Source: Opisthocomus hoazin (taxonomy: Eukaryota > Chordata > Aves > Opisthocomiformes > Opisthocomidae). Taken from it: 64,000 bases of DNA. A program made the translations under genes and the position numbers. The notes beneath the pieces are model-generated. The model made no database searches, was not told the DNA's origin, and saw only the letters and a program-made list of their open reading frames with translations. Below, in pieces: positions 1 to 11,515 of the stretch. Where the stretch lies: positions 78,544,504 to 78,608,503 of the forward strand of contig NC_134414.1 of NCBI RefSeq assembly GCF_030867145.1. The letters are read 5' to 3'. Position 1 is the stretch's first letter; the number at the start of each line of letters is the position of its first letter.

Positions 1-2490
1 GAGAACAAGGTGTTTTGCCAAGGAGAAGAGTACGGATAGGAAAACTTGCTACCCTAATGTCAACACAATACAGGATTTTTTGGTCATGAGTACCTAACCA
101 TGCAAACATGCATACAGGGAAGAGGGAATTAATTTAAATTAATAATTTCTGAAGTTTTTTGTTTAACTATTATCTCATTCCCTAGCCCTGTTTTGACCTC
201 ATCAGACTGTCTGTCTTCAAACTAAGATTTCTGTAAGGGCACTGTAAACCTCCCATTTGGTTATGGCACCAGGAGTCAGTCTTTGTTTAGCTTTTATCTA
301 GCTCTACTGGCATAGCCAGAGTGAGCTGGCCTTGGAGGCTAATTGCTTCACATTTCTGCCAGTAACAGGCTGGGAGGGGTTCAAGCTCGTGGAGACGACA
401 GGGAAGGAACGGTGGAAGTTGTAGAGATAAAAGTGCTGAGAAACAGCACTTCACATTGCACTTATGCAAGTAGCTGTGTCTTTGCATACTATAACACTAT
501 GAGTGAACTGGAACATGGCATGGACAGATCTTGCTAGCCACAGTAAGAAATGTCAGAAAACTGTTTCAGTCCAGTGTGGGAAATGGAGAGACCAGGAGAC
601 TTCTTGGCTTTCACAGAAGTCAGCCAGGATGAGAAAAAAGTCTGATCAAGTGTAAATTCTCCACCGATTTTGAAGGAAACAAAAAATGTTTCCAGATTTC
701 CAACTGTTTTTAACCCTCACAGGAAACCATGGTTGAACGTGGAGCATAACTGAGGGAGGAAAGGTTAGGATCACAGTTCCCTGAAGAAGAAAGCACAAGG
801 GGTGAAAACTTGCTTGAAACGAGCTCTGCAGTACAAACTGTTGTGCTTAGCATGTCGGTGGTCCTATGAGTCCTCAGAGAGCCACATCCAGCTGACTGTG
901 AAGCTTCATGGTAGCACTGGCCATCAGAAGAGTCTGTCCCAGGTGGTGGCTTCTGCCATACCTGCCACAGAAACTTCTGTGGCTCTCCACGTGCTCCAGA
1001 AACCACACAGATCTATGAAAGATTTTGTTCAGTCCTGACACACTGTGAGGAAAGCAGGAAGTAGTATAGATCTATAAACATGCTCAGAGGGAGCAATTAC
1101 TTCTGGCATGTGAATGATAGGATCAATACGTACACATTCTGAATAGTCTTTGCCCCGCCTGCTCAGTGCATAGGGGAGATTATATTTAGCAGTGCAAGTT
1201 GTCTGCCAAGGTAGATTTTTCTTTACTACCTTCACTTACCTTTACTTTAGCCTGGGAAATGCCAGGGGAGAGACATCTCGTGGAAGACCACAGGTGGAGA
1301 GACAGCGTGCTTCTAAAAGAGAGAAAAAGTTTGGAACAAGCTTGCAAATCCAATAGCTAGGTTAATTAAAATATTTCGTCTTGTCATTCTGATGTTCCTG
1401 GAAGCAAACCATAATACTTAATAGTGCCCTTCAGGGTCAGACCATGCTTTGCTTCTCTTCTAGCTGCCTCTCCCAGTCACTGTTGAGCGCAAGCCTCCAG
1501 CTTATAGGGACATCAAGCTTATTAATCAGATTTCAGATGACACCACGTTATATTGGCCTGAGTCCCAGAATCACCAGGTGTTTTCTGCTGAAGACTGGGT
1601 CTCATACATTAGATTGATCGTCCATTTCTGGGCATTGAGTGGAAACCCATTCTCTACAGTTATGCTGATAAGATATCACCAAACAAGGTACATCACAACC
1701 TGTGAAAGATTAGATGTATTCCATAGTAACAGAAAGCATTTTGTGCTAAAGTAGAAGTGCTCTGAATAGTGTAGCATGGAAGATGAAAGTCTTGAAACAA
1801 ACTCTTCCAATGTCCACAAGTTGCAGGGAGGCTGTAATATGGAGTTGCATTAAGCTTCTGCTGAATCTATAGAATTTGAGCGTTGGTGTCTTCAAAGTAC
1901 TTAGAAAATCTTAAATTGGATCTCCCTGAAAAGCCATACAACAAAATGACAGAAGTCAAAGACTATGTTTCTCGTGACTCGAAGCTGAAATCAGTAGCAT
2001 GGACTCAATGACATGAGAAAAGAGCAGAAAATAAGCAAAAAAGAATACTGACACCAAAAATAAAAAAAGGAAGATCTATCATGTTTGAGGAGAAGGCAAA
2101 TATTTGAGAAAAAGACAAAAATAATTCCCAAACCACTGCACATCCCAGCCACAGTGACACATTCAGGACTCCAGGTTGCTCCTCTATGTCTTCCGCCTCA
2201 GGTTCTCCGAACAGTTCTGCCTTTAACATGCTACCATGGTATGGCTCCTCCTTGGACCAGAGACTACTATCAGGAGGTAGCTGCCCCAAGTATATTTGCT
2301 CAAATTTAACGTGACCTCCAAGCAATTCTTGCTCTGATATTGTTGGTAATAAAAAGTGCAACATAGCTGCATACTCTAAAATACTGGACAGTAGGACATA
2401 GTCATACTTGTGAGCTGAGGTAGGCATAAAAGCCAGTGTTGCACCATTCCCAAGAAACAGCCTCTAAACAAAATCACTGGAAAAGGATAT
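1..2490. other. Intergenic DNA, no gene recognised
   Basis: This stretch is AT-rich and lies more than 24 kb downstream of the GABA-A receptor stop codon. I see only short open frames without family motifs, splice context or codon structure. The longest, on the minus strand at 2005-2427 (140 codons), is hydrophobic in its second half and matches no family I know. An open frame of that length is roughly what chance allows in 64 kb scanned on both strands. No RNA gene or repeat boundary is recognised. Confidence 0.6.
2005..2427 (-). other. Unassigned 140-codon open frame, probably not a gene
   Basis: The frame runs from an ATG to a stop on the minus strand. The N-terminal half is mixed and acidic (an EPEAEDIEEQ stretch). 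The C-terminal half is rich in F, L, S and I and could form one or two membrane spans. I see no signal peptide, conserved domain, upstream promoter or poly(A) signal tied to it, and I do not recognise it. A minus-strand CR1 piece starts 64 bp away. It is recorded because it is the longest non-transposon, non-receptor frame in the left third of the window. Chance is the most likely explanation. Confidence 0.15.
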
Positions 2491-2786
2491 ATCACAGAAT
2501 CACAAATGCCAGGGGTTGGAAGGGACCTCTGGAGCTCATGTAGTCCAAGCTCCCTGCCAAAGCAAGGTCACCTAGAGCAGGTTGCACAGGACCTTGTCCT
2601 GGTGGGTTTTGAATATCTCCAGAGAAGGAGACTCCACAACCCCTCTGGGCAGCCTATTGCAGTGCTCCATCACCCTCAGAGTAAAGAAGTTCTTCCTCAT
2701 GTTCAGATGGAACTCTCTGTGCTTCAGTTTGTGCCCGTTGCCCCTTGTGCTGTCACAGGGCACCACTGAAAAGAGTCTGGCCCCAG
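2491..2786 (-). mobile_element. CR1 LINE 3' fragment
   Basis: The plus strand begins with CACAGAAT-type units and continues with the complement of the CR1 3' region: the 'ggaagggacctctggagctcatgtagtcc' type block, then the 'gaatatctccagagaaggagactccacaac' type block. Read on the minus strand, it encodes the C-terminal tail of the CR1 ORF2 polyprotein with the diagnostic [22 protein letters not shown] motif (here [19 protein letters not shown]). The copy is 5'-truncated near 2786, where similarity stops inside the 'agtctggccccag' block. It is inactive and typical of avian CR1 insertions. Confidence 0.92.
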
Positions 2787-5700
2787 ACTATATGCCAGTC
2801 AAGGTTTATTTCTCCAGGTTAATCAGGGAGTACGCAGGAAAAAGACCTGACCTCCAGGTGACACAGGTTATAGAAGAGGTTAAAAACCCAGGACAGGTAC
2901 CATCTCAAAAGGAAAGATACCATTTCCTTTGCTGCCTCTCTCTATTCAGCTTCAGGACTCTTCCCTCATTCATGGAGGTTGACTGTAACTAGTTCAGTCC
3001 TGAACACATACTCTCTCTGCCCTGAAATTCAAAATCTGTCTTTCCTTATGTCTGAAAGACATAATTTCTTGTATGTTTCCAAGTTTTTGAGGCAAGCAAA
3101 GGGAGCTAGACCCTTTCCTGGGATGCTGTTCTTCCTGGCTCATCATTGAGCACTGAGAGTCGTGATCCTACAGCTCAGTTCTCTGAGCCCCTGCTGGTCT
3201 CAGCCTCATTTATTCACTTCTTTGCCTTCTCCTACTTCAAATTCCATTTCTCCTGTGAGTCTCTCTCAACCACCAACAATGACAGAGCAGTACTTCAACA
3301 GGTGTATAACAGCAGGGCACCAGAATAGATTTTTTTTAAGAAAAAAATGGGAGTTTCAAAACCATGTTCTGTTTAGTCTACAGCACCTTCTGAAATGACG
3401 TAACAATATTTCCTCTTGTACTCCTCCTAATTTTTTCTTTCTCCACCCCTATCATAATTCAAATTGGAAACTCGTTTCTTCCTCAGAAAGTAACAGAGAA
3501 GCAAGCAACAGAATAGGGAGTTATAGCTCCATTTTTTTAAGACTTCATGTTCTTCAAAGGAACGAGAGCCCAGTTCTGCATCACCAGGATGAACTGCCTG
3601 AGGCACAACAGTCTCCTCTAAGGCTTTGCAAACACCAATGGAAATGAGAAATCAAATGTGAGCCCTTCCTCACGTCATACTGAATCCTCCGGAGTTACTG
3701 GAGTTCTTCTCTTTCTTCTTCTTTGTCTCAGCTGGCTGGTCAGATGGTCTCCAAAACTCAGGCCAAAGGGCAAGTGAAGTGTAGAGGAAGGTCCTGCTGT
3801 CCTGACTGAAAGGGAAGTTATTTCCTCTGATGGAGGGGGAGTGTATTTGCCAGCTCACAGAATTCTTCAATGTGGTGTATTTTACTGAGTATTAGTGACT
3901 TTCAGAGGCCTTCAGCGATGCATAGTATTCAATGCTGCCAACTCTCATGATTTGATCACATTATTTCTGAGTTTTTTTCTGAGGAAAAATGATACACCCT
4001 GGTTTTGTTACCCTTTCTCCTTCAGATAGCACAAGCTTTAGAACACTGCAGGTGCATATATAAACTCAAAGTCAGTCAGGGACATTAAGACTGATGAGGA
4101 AGTTGAGGTCTGAAGCCTGGGAATAGTCCCCAGAGCTGGGAAGAGGGTCTGGGGCAAAGAAGGCAAACAGCCCAGAGCAGGAGACAGGATGTCTCAGTGT
4201 GAGTAGGTGGGAAGATGGATAGGGAGCTCACAGAATTGGAGACCAATTCACCGATGTGGTTGCCGAATGGACTATGGCTGCTGTAGGGATGGGGAAGAGG
4301 AGGTAGAGACGAAGTGGCCAGTGAATAGAGAGCAGACTCGACATAAAAACGTGTTGCTAGTTTTAGGTTTGGGACTGACATATGGAAGGAGATGGAGAAT
4401 TATATCCCCAAACTCTGAGTGTCGGTCTTCTCCAGCTGTCAGCATACAGCTGTGAAATGCAACAATAGAATGTGTGCTGTGCTGGGTCTGGTGGAGGTCC
4501 GTGCAGGTGGGGACATGGCACCCTTGCTGCTCTGGGGGCCTCCACCAGCCCTAGGTAAAACAACTAAAACTGCCAACACTGTGGATTGCCCAAACCCATG
4601 TCAAAATGATGGTACCTAGAGAAGCCTTGGGTTTTTCTTCTATTTGTGTTTTTTAAAAAGCTATGAAGACTTTATTCAAAACCACTGTTAAAAAAAAAAA
4701 AAAAAGAAAGAATGCCGTTTGCAGACCTAGGGGTCTCAAAAATAAGCAGTGACAGAAGCAGGTGCAAATCAGTCTTTGGTGACATACATACTAAAAGTTG
4801 CCAGTGCCATGTAGAAAAATAGTGTCTGAACATGTAAAGACTCTTATCAGGCATGCACAATAGAGGAGAGGTGTTACCTTTGAGTTTTCCCAGCTCATGA
4901 GTACTTTTTTTGTAGTGGTATTGTGGCTTCATGAGTTCCATGTAAGCCAGCACTGAAGTTAGAGAGGGGCAGTATACATTGAGCTGCATGACGACATTTA
5001 TTTTCATTGTAAGATTTTGGAGCATTAATGCCCTTTAAACAGATTATAGATCGTGCTTGAACTGGGTGTTTATTGCTCAGTCTTTCATACGTTTGAATTT
5101 AACCTCTACAATGTCTATATGCGCAGTTTGCGTGTGTATTGATGTAAGCTTATGTAGATAGGTGTAACGAAACATTGTTCCATCAGCTTCCTCAAGTGAA
5201 TTATAATTGGAACACTACTCTACTGGTTTGTATAGGATATATGTGCACGGCATATGTGTACCTATGCTAAAAACATGCATGTGAAGGGAGAGGGCATAGA
5301 AGATTTTCTCCAAAAATATTGCTTTGGCATTCTGCTCTTTGTGTTGCTCTGTATCAGGAATGCATGAGTGTGGTAATGTTTTTTTGTAGCTAGGTAACTC
5401 ATTTATCTATTTCCACAGCATTTTGACTTCTAGGAACACTAATTGGTGTTCCATTAGGCACAGTGCTAGCTTCACTTCGAACAAATATAGCAAACTATTC
5501 CAGTATGCATCATTAATGACTGCATAGCACACAAAATCATTCTCCATGAAGAAAAGACAGATGGCTTCTTTATGTTTTTAATATTGCACACAGTCAAATC
5601 TTGCAGTTGCTTTTTTTCAATAAAATCTTTTGTCTCTTCTGCAGTAAGATGTATTCTAGCCTTTATGGCCTCACAACTTATTAGATAAATAATTACTGAA

Positions 5701-6113
5701 TTTCCATCTATCAATGAAGGCACAGATATGCTATAGGTACAGACAGGACTGGAGTGTGTTTATGAAACTGATAGATCATCTTTAATCAGTGGGTTCCAGA
5801 AGTGACCTTCAGAAATATAAATAGCTACCATCAGGTGTCTGAGTTTGAAGCCTAGCGTCCTATGAAGAAAACAGCATAGGTAAGGAATGTCCGGAGGGCA
5901 AATAAGACAGAGTCACTAACGTGCTTTCATTTGTTCTTTGAGAGGAAGTCTACCTCTGCAGATTAGGTACAGTGCCTAGGAAAACAGTGTGAGCACCTAA
6001 ATAAAGTTAGAGTCCCAACAAATACCAGTTGAACCCTACCCTCTTCCCTCTTCTCCTCCAAGGAGAGTAAGAAGTATCAGAGGAGATACTAGCTTGGCAA
6101 GTACTTTGGTTAT
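2787..6113. other. Intergenic DNA without recognised genes
   Basis: This is AT-rich sequence with scattered short open frames that show no domain or splice context. A poly(A) run lies near 4689-4706. No CR1 tail, LTR, tRNA or conserved exon was recognised. The stretch ends at the 5' boundary of a solo LTR. Confidence 0.55.
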
Positions 6114-7267
6114 TGTTATGGGTTTGAATGGCAAGGTTTTGGTAGTGGGGGCGCTATAGGGGTGGCTTCTGTGAGAAGCTGATAGAAGCTTCCCCCATGT
6201 CTGATAAAGCTAATGCCAGTTGGCTCTAAGATGGACCTGCCGCTGGCCAAGGCCAAGCCAATCAGCAACGGTGGGAGCACCTCTGGGACAACAGATTTAA
6301 GAAGGGGAAGAAAAAAAACTGTGGTGAAATGGCAGTGAAGAGAGAGGAGTGAGACGATGTGAGAGAAACAACTCTGCAGACACCAAGGTCAGTGAACAAG
6401 GAGAGGGAAAGAGGTGCTTGAGACACTGGAGCAGAGGGTCTTCCCTTGCAGCTCGTGATGAAGACCATGGTGAAGCAGGTTGTCCCCCTGCAGCCCATGG
6501 AAGTCCATGGTGGAGCAGATATCCACCTGTAGCCCATGGAAGGGACCCCACGCCGGAGCAGGTGGATGCCTGAAGGAGGTTGTGACCCCATGGGGAACCC
6601 CGCGCTCGAGCAGGTTGCTGCCAGGACCTGCAGACCCATGGAGAGAGGAGCCCACGCCGGAGCAGGTTTGCTGGCAGAGCTTGTGACCCTGTGGGGACCC
6701 ATGCTGGAGCAGCCTGTTCCTGAAGGACTGCACCCCGTGGGAAGGACCCACGCTGGGGCAGTTCGTGAAGAGCTGAAGCCCGTGGGAAGGTCTCACGTTG
6801 GATAAATTTGTGGAGAACTGTCTCCTGTGAGAGGAACCTTCACGTTGGAGCAGAGGAAGAGTGTGAGGAGTCCTCCCCCTGAGGAGGAAGGAGCAGCAGA
6901 GACAACGTGTGATGAACTGACCGTAACCCCCATTCCCTGTTCCCCTGTGCCGCTCGGGGGGAGGAGGGAGAGAAACGGGAGTGAAGCTGAGCCCGGGAAG
7001 AAGGGAGGGGTGGGGGGAAGGTGTTTTAAGATCTGTATTTGTTTCTCACTATCCTACTCTGATTTGATTGGTGATGAATTAAACTCCCTTTTCTCCCCAA
7101 GTTCAGTCTGTTTTGTCCATGAGAGTAATCGGTGAGTGATCTCTCCCTGTCCTTATCTCGACCCTCAAGCCTTTCATCATATTTCCTCTCCCCTGTCCAG
7201 CTGAGGAGGGGGAGTGATAGAGCGGATTTGGTGGGCACCTGACATTTATCCAGGCCAAACCAAAACA
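6114..7267 (+). mobile_element. Solo LTR of an endogenous retrovirus (ERVL-like)
   Basis: The block starts TGTTATGG and ends CCAAAACA, the TG...CA termini of retroviral LTRs. It is flanked by GTTAT (6109-6113) and GTTGT (7268-7272), a 5-bp target duplication with one mismatch. The last 250 bp include 'gtgagtgatctctccctgtcc' and 'cccctgtccagctgaggaggg' type sequence, which I associate with avian ERV LTRs. An AATTAAA-like poly(A) signal lies near 7077. No internal gag, pol or env sequence is adjacent, so this is a solo LTR left by LTR-LTR recombination. The ERVL class is inferred from TSD length and general resemblance. Reading frames inside it are by-products of its repeats. Confidence 0.75.
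6470..6860 (+). repeat. GC-rich degenerate tandem repeat inside the LTR
   Basis: About seven diverged units of roughly 50-65 bp carry a core resembling CCCATGGGGACCCACGCTGG followed by AGCAGGT. Cores are visible near 6495, 6535-6560, 6590-6620, 6640-6665, 6690-6712, 6735-6760 and 6780-6800. GC content is far above the flanks. This gives long spurious open frames on both strands, which are not genes. Similar internal repeat arrays occur in U3/R regions of avian ERV LTRs; any regulatory role is unproven. Confidence 0.75.
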
Positions 7268-10200
7268 GTTGTAAAGTATCTTAAGCCCCAAGGGGATCCT
7301 GTGCATCTTCTCCCAGCTGAGGTACCTTAGGAGCACCCAAGGACACGCTCAGCCTCTGTCTTGGTCTCAGAGGCAGTATATTATGTGCTGATTCTGTAAT
7401 ATAACTGGAAATCAATTTTTAATAGACTGTTGGAAATGTATTTACAGGAAGTTTCTTGTTCCTGAAGGCAAGGCAAAGCTGGGCTGTTTACTGGCCATTT
7501 TTCCATGTTGTGCCAGGCACTGGGATAACGTGAGGAAGGGAATGTGGTCTCCTCTCCAGCTAGATGTTAGTGATTTGCTCTAAACTATTCACCTAAGCTC
7601 CTCTGTGAGTGATCCCTTCCCTCCTGTCTCAGACACTGAGACACTTTGGTGAGAGACAGCACATGTGAACCACAACTAAGAGGGGAACATTATGTTTTTC
7701 AAATCTTGAGTGACCTGTTGCAGTCAAGTAGCCACTGTCTAGACTGTTGCAGGGCAAACCAAAAGATAAATAAATCACCTTCCCTCCTGTCAATAACAGC
7801 ACCAGCAAGAAAATAAGGGATGGAGATCATTGGTACCCTAACTGAGCAAAGAGAAAGTGAAGTAAGTCACTGTTACAAAGCACCACTCCACAAAGAGCAG
7901 AAGACCCTCACTAGGGAAGTCTTGTGCAGCCTCTCTTTTGGTCACTGGTTTTGCTGTAGAACATAGTTATTTATTCCAGTCGGACAAATAACTGAAAACA
8001 CAAGTGTTCTGCATTGATACTTGCATGATGAATGGCCCAACCTCAGCCCTAACCAGTGCCTAGAGCTTACTTGGATGTCACTGAGAATGAGGGCATCAAA
8101 TGCTCAGTCTGACTGCTCTGATCTCCCAAAAGAATCATTGCTTTCTTTTGCAGCAGCATAACAAAGGCGTTACACAGATGGGCAATTTTTAAACTGTTGG
8201 AAAAGGGCACAAGGAATCCACATCGCTATTTTTACAGTGGATTCAGATTTTTTCTGCAAATTTTCAAATCCAGATAACACGGAAGATCAGGCCATCCGTA
8301 TTTTAAGGATAACCTGAACAACAACTGTTTCTCTTACATCAGTGATGAACATTTTGTTCTCCTCTGTGATTTGTCATCTGTTTTTTTTTGCTGTTTTTAT
8401 TTTTTACTACTATATTCTTGCCCCACTAGGTCTTATTTTTGTCTGAGTTGCAGGGGCGTAAATCAACAGTGAGTGCTATGAAGTTAGTGGAGCTGTGCTG
8501 ACATGGAGACAGCATTTTCTCAGTGGAGAAGTCTTTGGACATTGCTGTCACACACTCTTCTGTAAATGTGCATGAGCTGTGGAAGCCAGTGATTTTCCGA
8601 ACCAGCAATTTTAATATCTAGTGACAAAATGTAGCCATATGGTCATTTGTCTCTTACTCCTAAGGGTCCATATATCTTCGCATGCCTCCTCTCCAGGGCC
8701 ACCACAGATGAAGAGTACTGTGGGGACAGAAAACAACATTAGCAACAGCAACACTCATTTCAGCTGGGTGTGAGCAGTTTTGTACTATTCCCGTGGTATT
8801 GTTGGGAGCTTCCACTTGTTGGGATGTTTATAATTTTCTAATTATGTAAGAAGAGCACGTGTGAAAGGGAAACAAACACATAGAGGGAAAATTCTGTGCA
8901 ATGCCTTTGTAAAAAATGCATTAACTGGAAATGGCAAAAAATGCTGTTTTGCCTCAATCCTATCAAATCTCTTCTCCATCTCCTCCTTGATCTACAAGTA
9001 GGTATTTAGGAGTCTAAAATTTGTCCAAATGTGGACTGGTGGCTACCATTTTCAGCAACTTCTGTCTTTTTCTGTAAAAAAACCTGTTTTGCGTTATCCA
9101 TTCAGTCTTCTTCCTACTGGCTCTGTTTCATTAGCACAACCTGTACTTGGGTTAGAAGTCCACTCTAAAATCCTTCTTGAGGTCAGTACAGCCAGGCAGT
9201 ACCTCCTGACACGGTGTAGATAGGCATGATGATTGCCTGTGACCAGATGCCTGTATCCACCTTTCTTTTTATGGCACATCCCATCTTCCTCCTTTCCCTC
9301 TTTTAGATTTGATTTCTCTCTAATTATAAGTCGGAGTACCTCTGGATGCCAACAGGTAAAGGCAGGAGATTTGTGACACTCCTGCTTAAATTTGAACATT
9401 TGGGCTTTCCATCAAGTTGAAAATGAATGTGTCTAAAGTTCTTGAAATTCAAAGAGGGAGATTAAAGGTAGATGGTCTTTTGTGTCCTGATTCCTAAGTA
9501 GTGCTGTGTGCACCTATGATGTTTATTTGCCTTTCAATCACAAACAAACGCTCACTACTGTGCTGTTCCTATTCCTCACATCTGCTTACAAAAACATCTC
9601 TCTGGGCCATGCCTGATGGCTCTTCTCAGGCACATAATTGAAGAAAGGGAACCTCTGAGGGAAAAAAGCACTTAACCGTGTGTAAGTTTTTGAATTAGAT
9701 GCACAGGAATTTTTGACCCTAAGGATGATGTCAGATATATCCAAAACAAGATAAATATTCGCGAAGGCTCTTGAAAGTGTTGTTTTTCTACTCTCCAGCC
9801 TTGTTGAATTTCCCTCCTAGCTCAGACTAGTCTGTGTCACATTTCATGCAAGTTGTAATCTCCAAGGGGAAAAAAGTACTTAACCATGCTGTCAGGTTCC
9901 TATTTCAGGCTCTCAACAATCTTCTGCTTCCCCTGAACACTAGTATATATGTATGAAACTTACAGATGTTGTCTGACTAAACAAATCCAACCACCAGCTT
10001 TCTCATGGGAACTCCAGAGGTAGCTTTGCTCACCTACTGTTCAAAATGTCAGGATGTCTTTTAAATATGATTGAAAGTCTGCTAGAAATGCCATCCAAGG
10101 TGTAGTAGCTTGAAAACAATCAAATGAACATAGGTAAACAAGTTTGATAACTTTGCTCTAGTTGAATAGATTTGGGTAACAAGAAGTTAGAAAGGTATGT

Positions 10201-10317
10201 ATAGAAATATGTGAAATAATACATATACAAATATATTTTAATGTTGTATATATACTAAACATGTATATAAATAGTATAGCAATCTAACATAAGAGCATAT
10301 ACATTGTTAGACTAAAC
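7268..10317. other. Intergenic DNA without recognised genes
   Basis: The stretch begins with the right copy of the LTR target duplication. It is otherwise AT-rich with no exon, RNA gene or transposon that I can identify. A tract of mixed TATA-type sequence near 10200-10275 is low complexity. Short open frames here have no supporting motifs. Confidence 0.55.
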
Positions 10318-11515
10318 TATTTCAGTTGGAAAGGACCTGCAATGATCATCCAGTCCAACCACCTGAACAATTCAGGGCTGACCAAGAGCTAAAGAGTGCT
10401 ATTAAACACCTCTTAACCACTGAAAGGCTTGGGGCATCAACCACCTCTCTTGCAAGCCTATTGCAGGGTTTGACCACCCTCTCCATAAAGAAATGCTTCC
10501 TAGCACCCAGTCTGAACCTCCCATGGCCCAGCTTTGAGCCATTCCCACGCGTCCTGTCACTGGACCCCAGGGAGCAGAGCTCAGCACCTCCCTCTCCACG
10601 TCCCCTCCTCAGGCAACTGCAGAGAGCAAGGAGGTCGCCTTCAGCCTCCTTCTCTCCAAACCAGACAAGCCCAGAGTCTTCAGCCACTCCTCACAGGCCA
10701 TGCCTTCCAGCCCCTTCGCCGGCTTTGTTGCCCTTGTCTGGATGCATTTGAGTACCTCCATACCCTTCTTAAATCATGGGGCCCAGACCTGCACCTGGTG
10801 CTCAAAGTGAGGCCGCCCCAGCGCTGAATGCAGGGGGACGATGGCCTCTCCTGACCGGCCGGTTGTGCGATTTGGCCTTGGGGCTGCCAGGGCTTGCTGC
10901 TGGCTCTTGTGGAGACTGCTGCCGACTGGCACGCCATGTCCCTTTCTGCAGGGCTGCTCTCCGGCCGCTCGTCTCCCAGATTGTGCTTGTGCCTGGCGTT
11001 ACTCTGTCCAGGTCCAGAATCCAGCATCTGGGCTTGTTAAATTCCACGTCATTAATCATAGCCCAATGCTCCAACCTATCTAGATCCCTCTGCAAGGCCT
11101 CTTGTCCCTCGAGAGAGTCAACCGCACCTCCCAGTTTGGCATCATCAGCAAACTTGCTAATGGTGCATTCAACTCCCTCATCCAGATCGTTGATCAAGAT
11201 ATGGAACAGAACTGGCCCTGGCACTGAGCCCTGAGGAACGCTGCTGGTGACCGGTCGCCAGCCAGAGGTAGCCCCATTCAATACAATCCTTTGGGCTCTC
11301 CCCTTCAGCCAGTTCCTCATCCAGTGTGCCATGACCCTGCACATATCATGGTTGGACAACTTGTCCAGAAGGATGCTGTGTAGGACAGTATCAAATGCCT
11401 TACTAAAATCCAGAAAAACTACATCCACCGCCTTCCCTTCTTCCACAGGGAGGTGACCTTATCACAGAAGGATATCAAAGTTTCCCTTTGTGAACTCATG
11501 CTACTGTGCCTGATT
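10318..11515 (-). mobile_element. CR1 LINE, long copy with part of the reverse transcriptase
   Basis: On the minus strand this copy runs from the reverse transcriptase palm region to the 3' UTR. The frame at 10802-11446 carries [32 protein letters not shown] and [11 protein letters not shown], with FADD as the catalytic box. These are hallmarks of CR1 ORF2. The frame then degenerates, and a second frame (10346-10687) carries the remnant of the C-terminal tail, so the element is frameshifted and dead. The 3' end at about 10318 lacks clear octamer repeats. The sequence differs substantially from the other CR1 pieces here, which suggests an older subfamily. The 5' end is truncated near 11515. 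Confidence 0.9.

Noticed and set aside
6262..6796. Several overlapping open frames of 70-146 codons on both strands
   Set aside because: They are produced by the GC-rich tandem repeat inside the solo LTR; simultaneous openness in many frames is a sign of repeat composition, not coding.
10776..11234. A 152-codon plus-strand open frame
   Set aside because: It is antisense to the CR1 copy at 10318-11515 and has no family resemblance.
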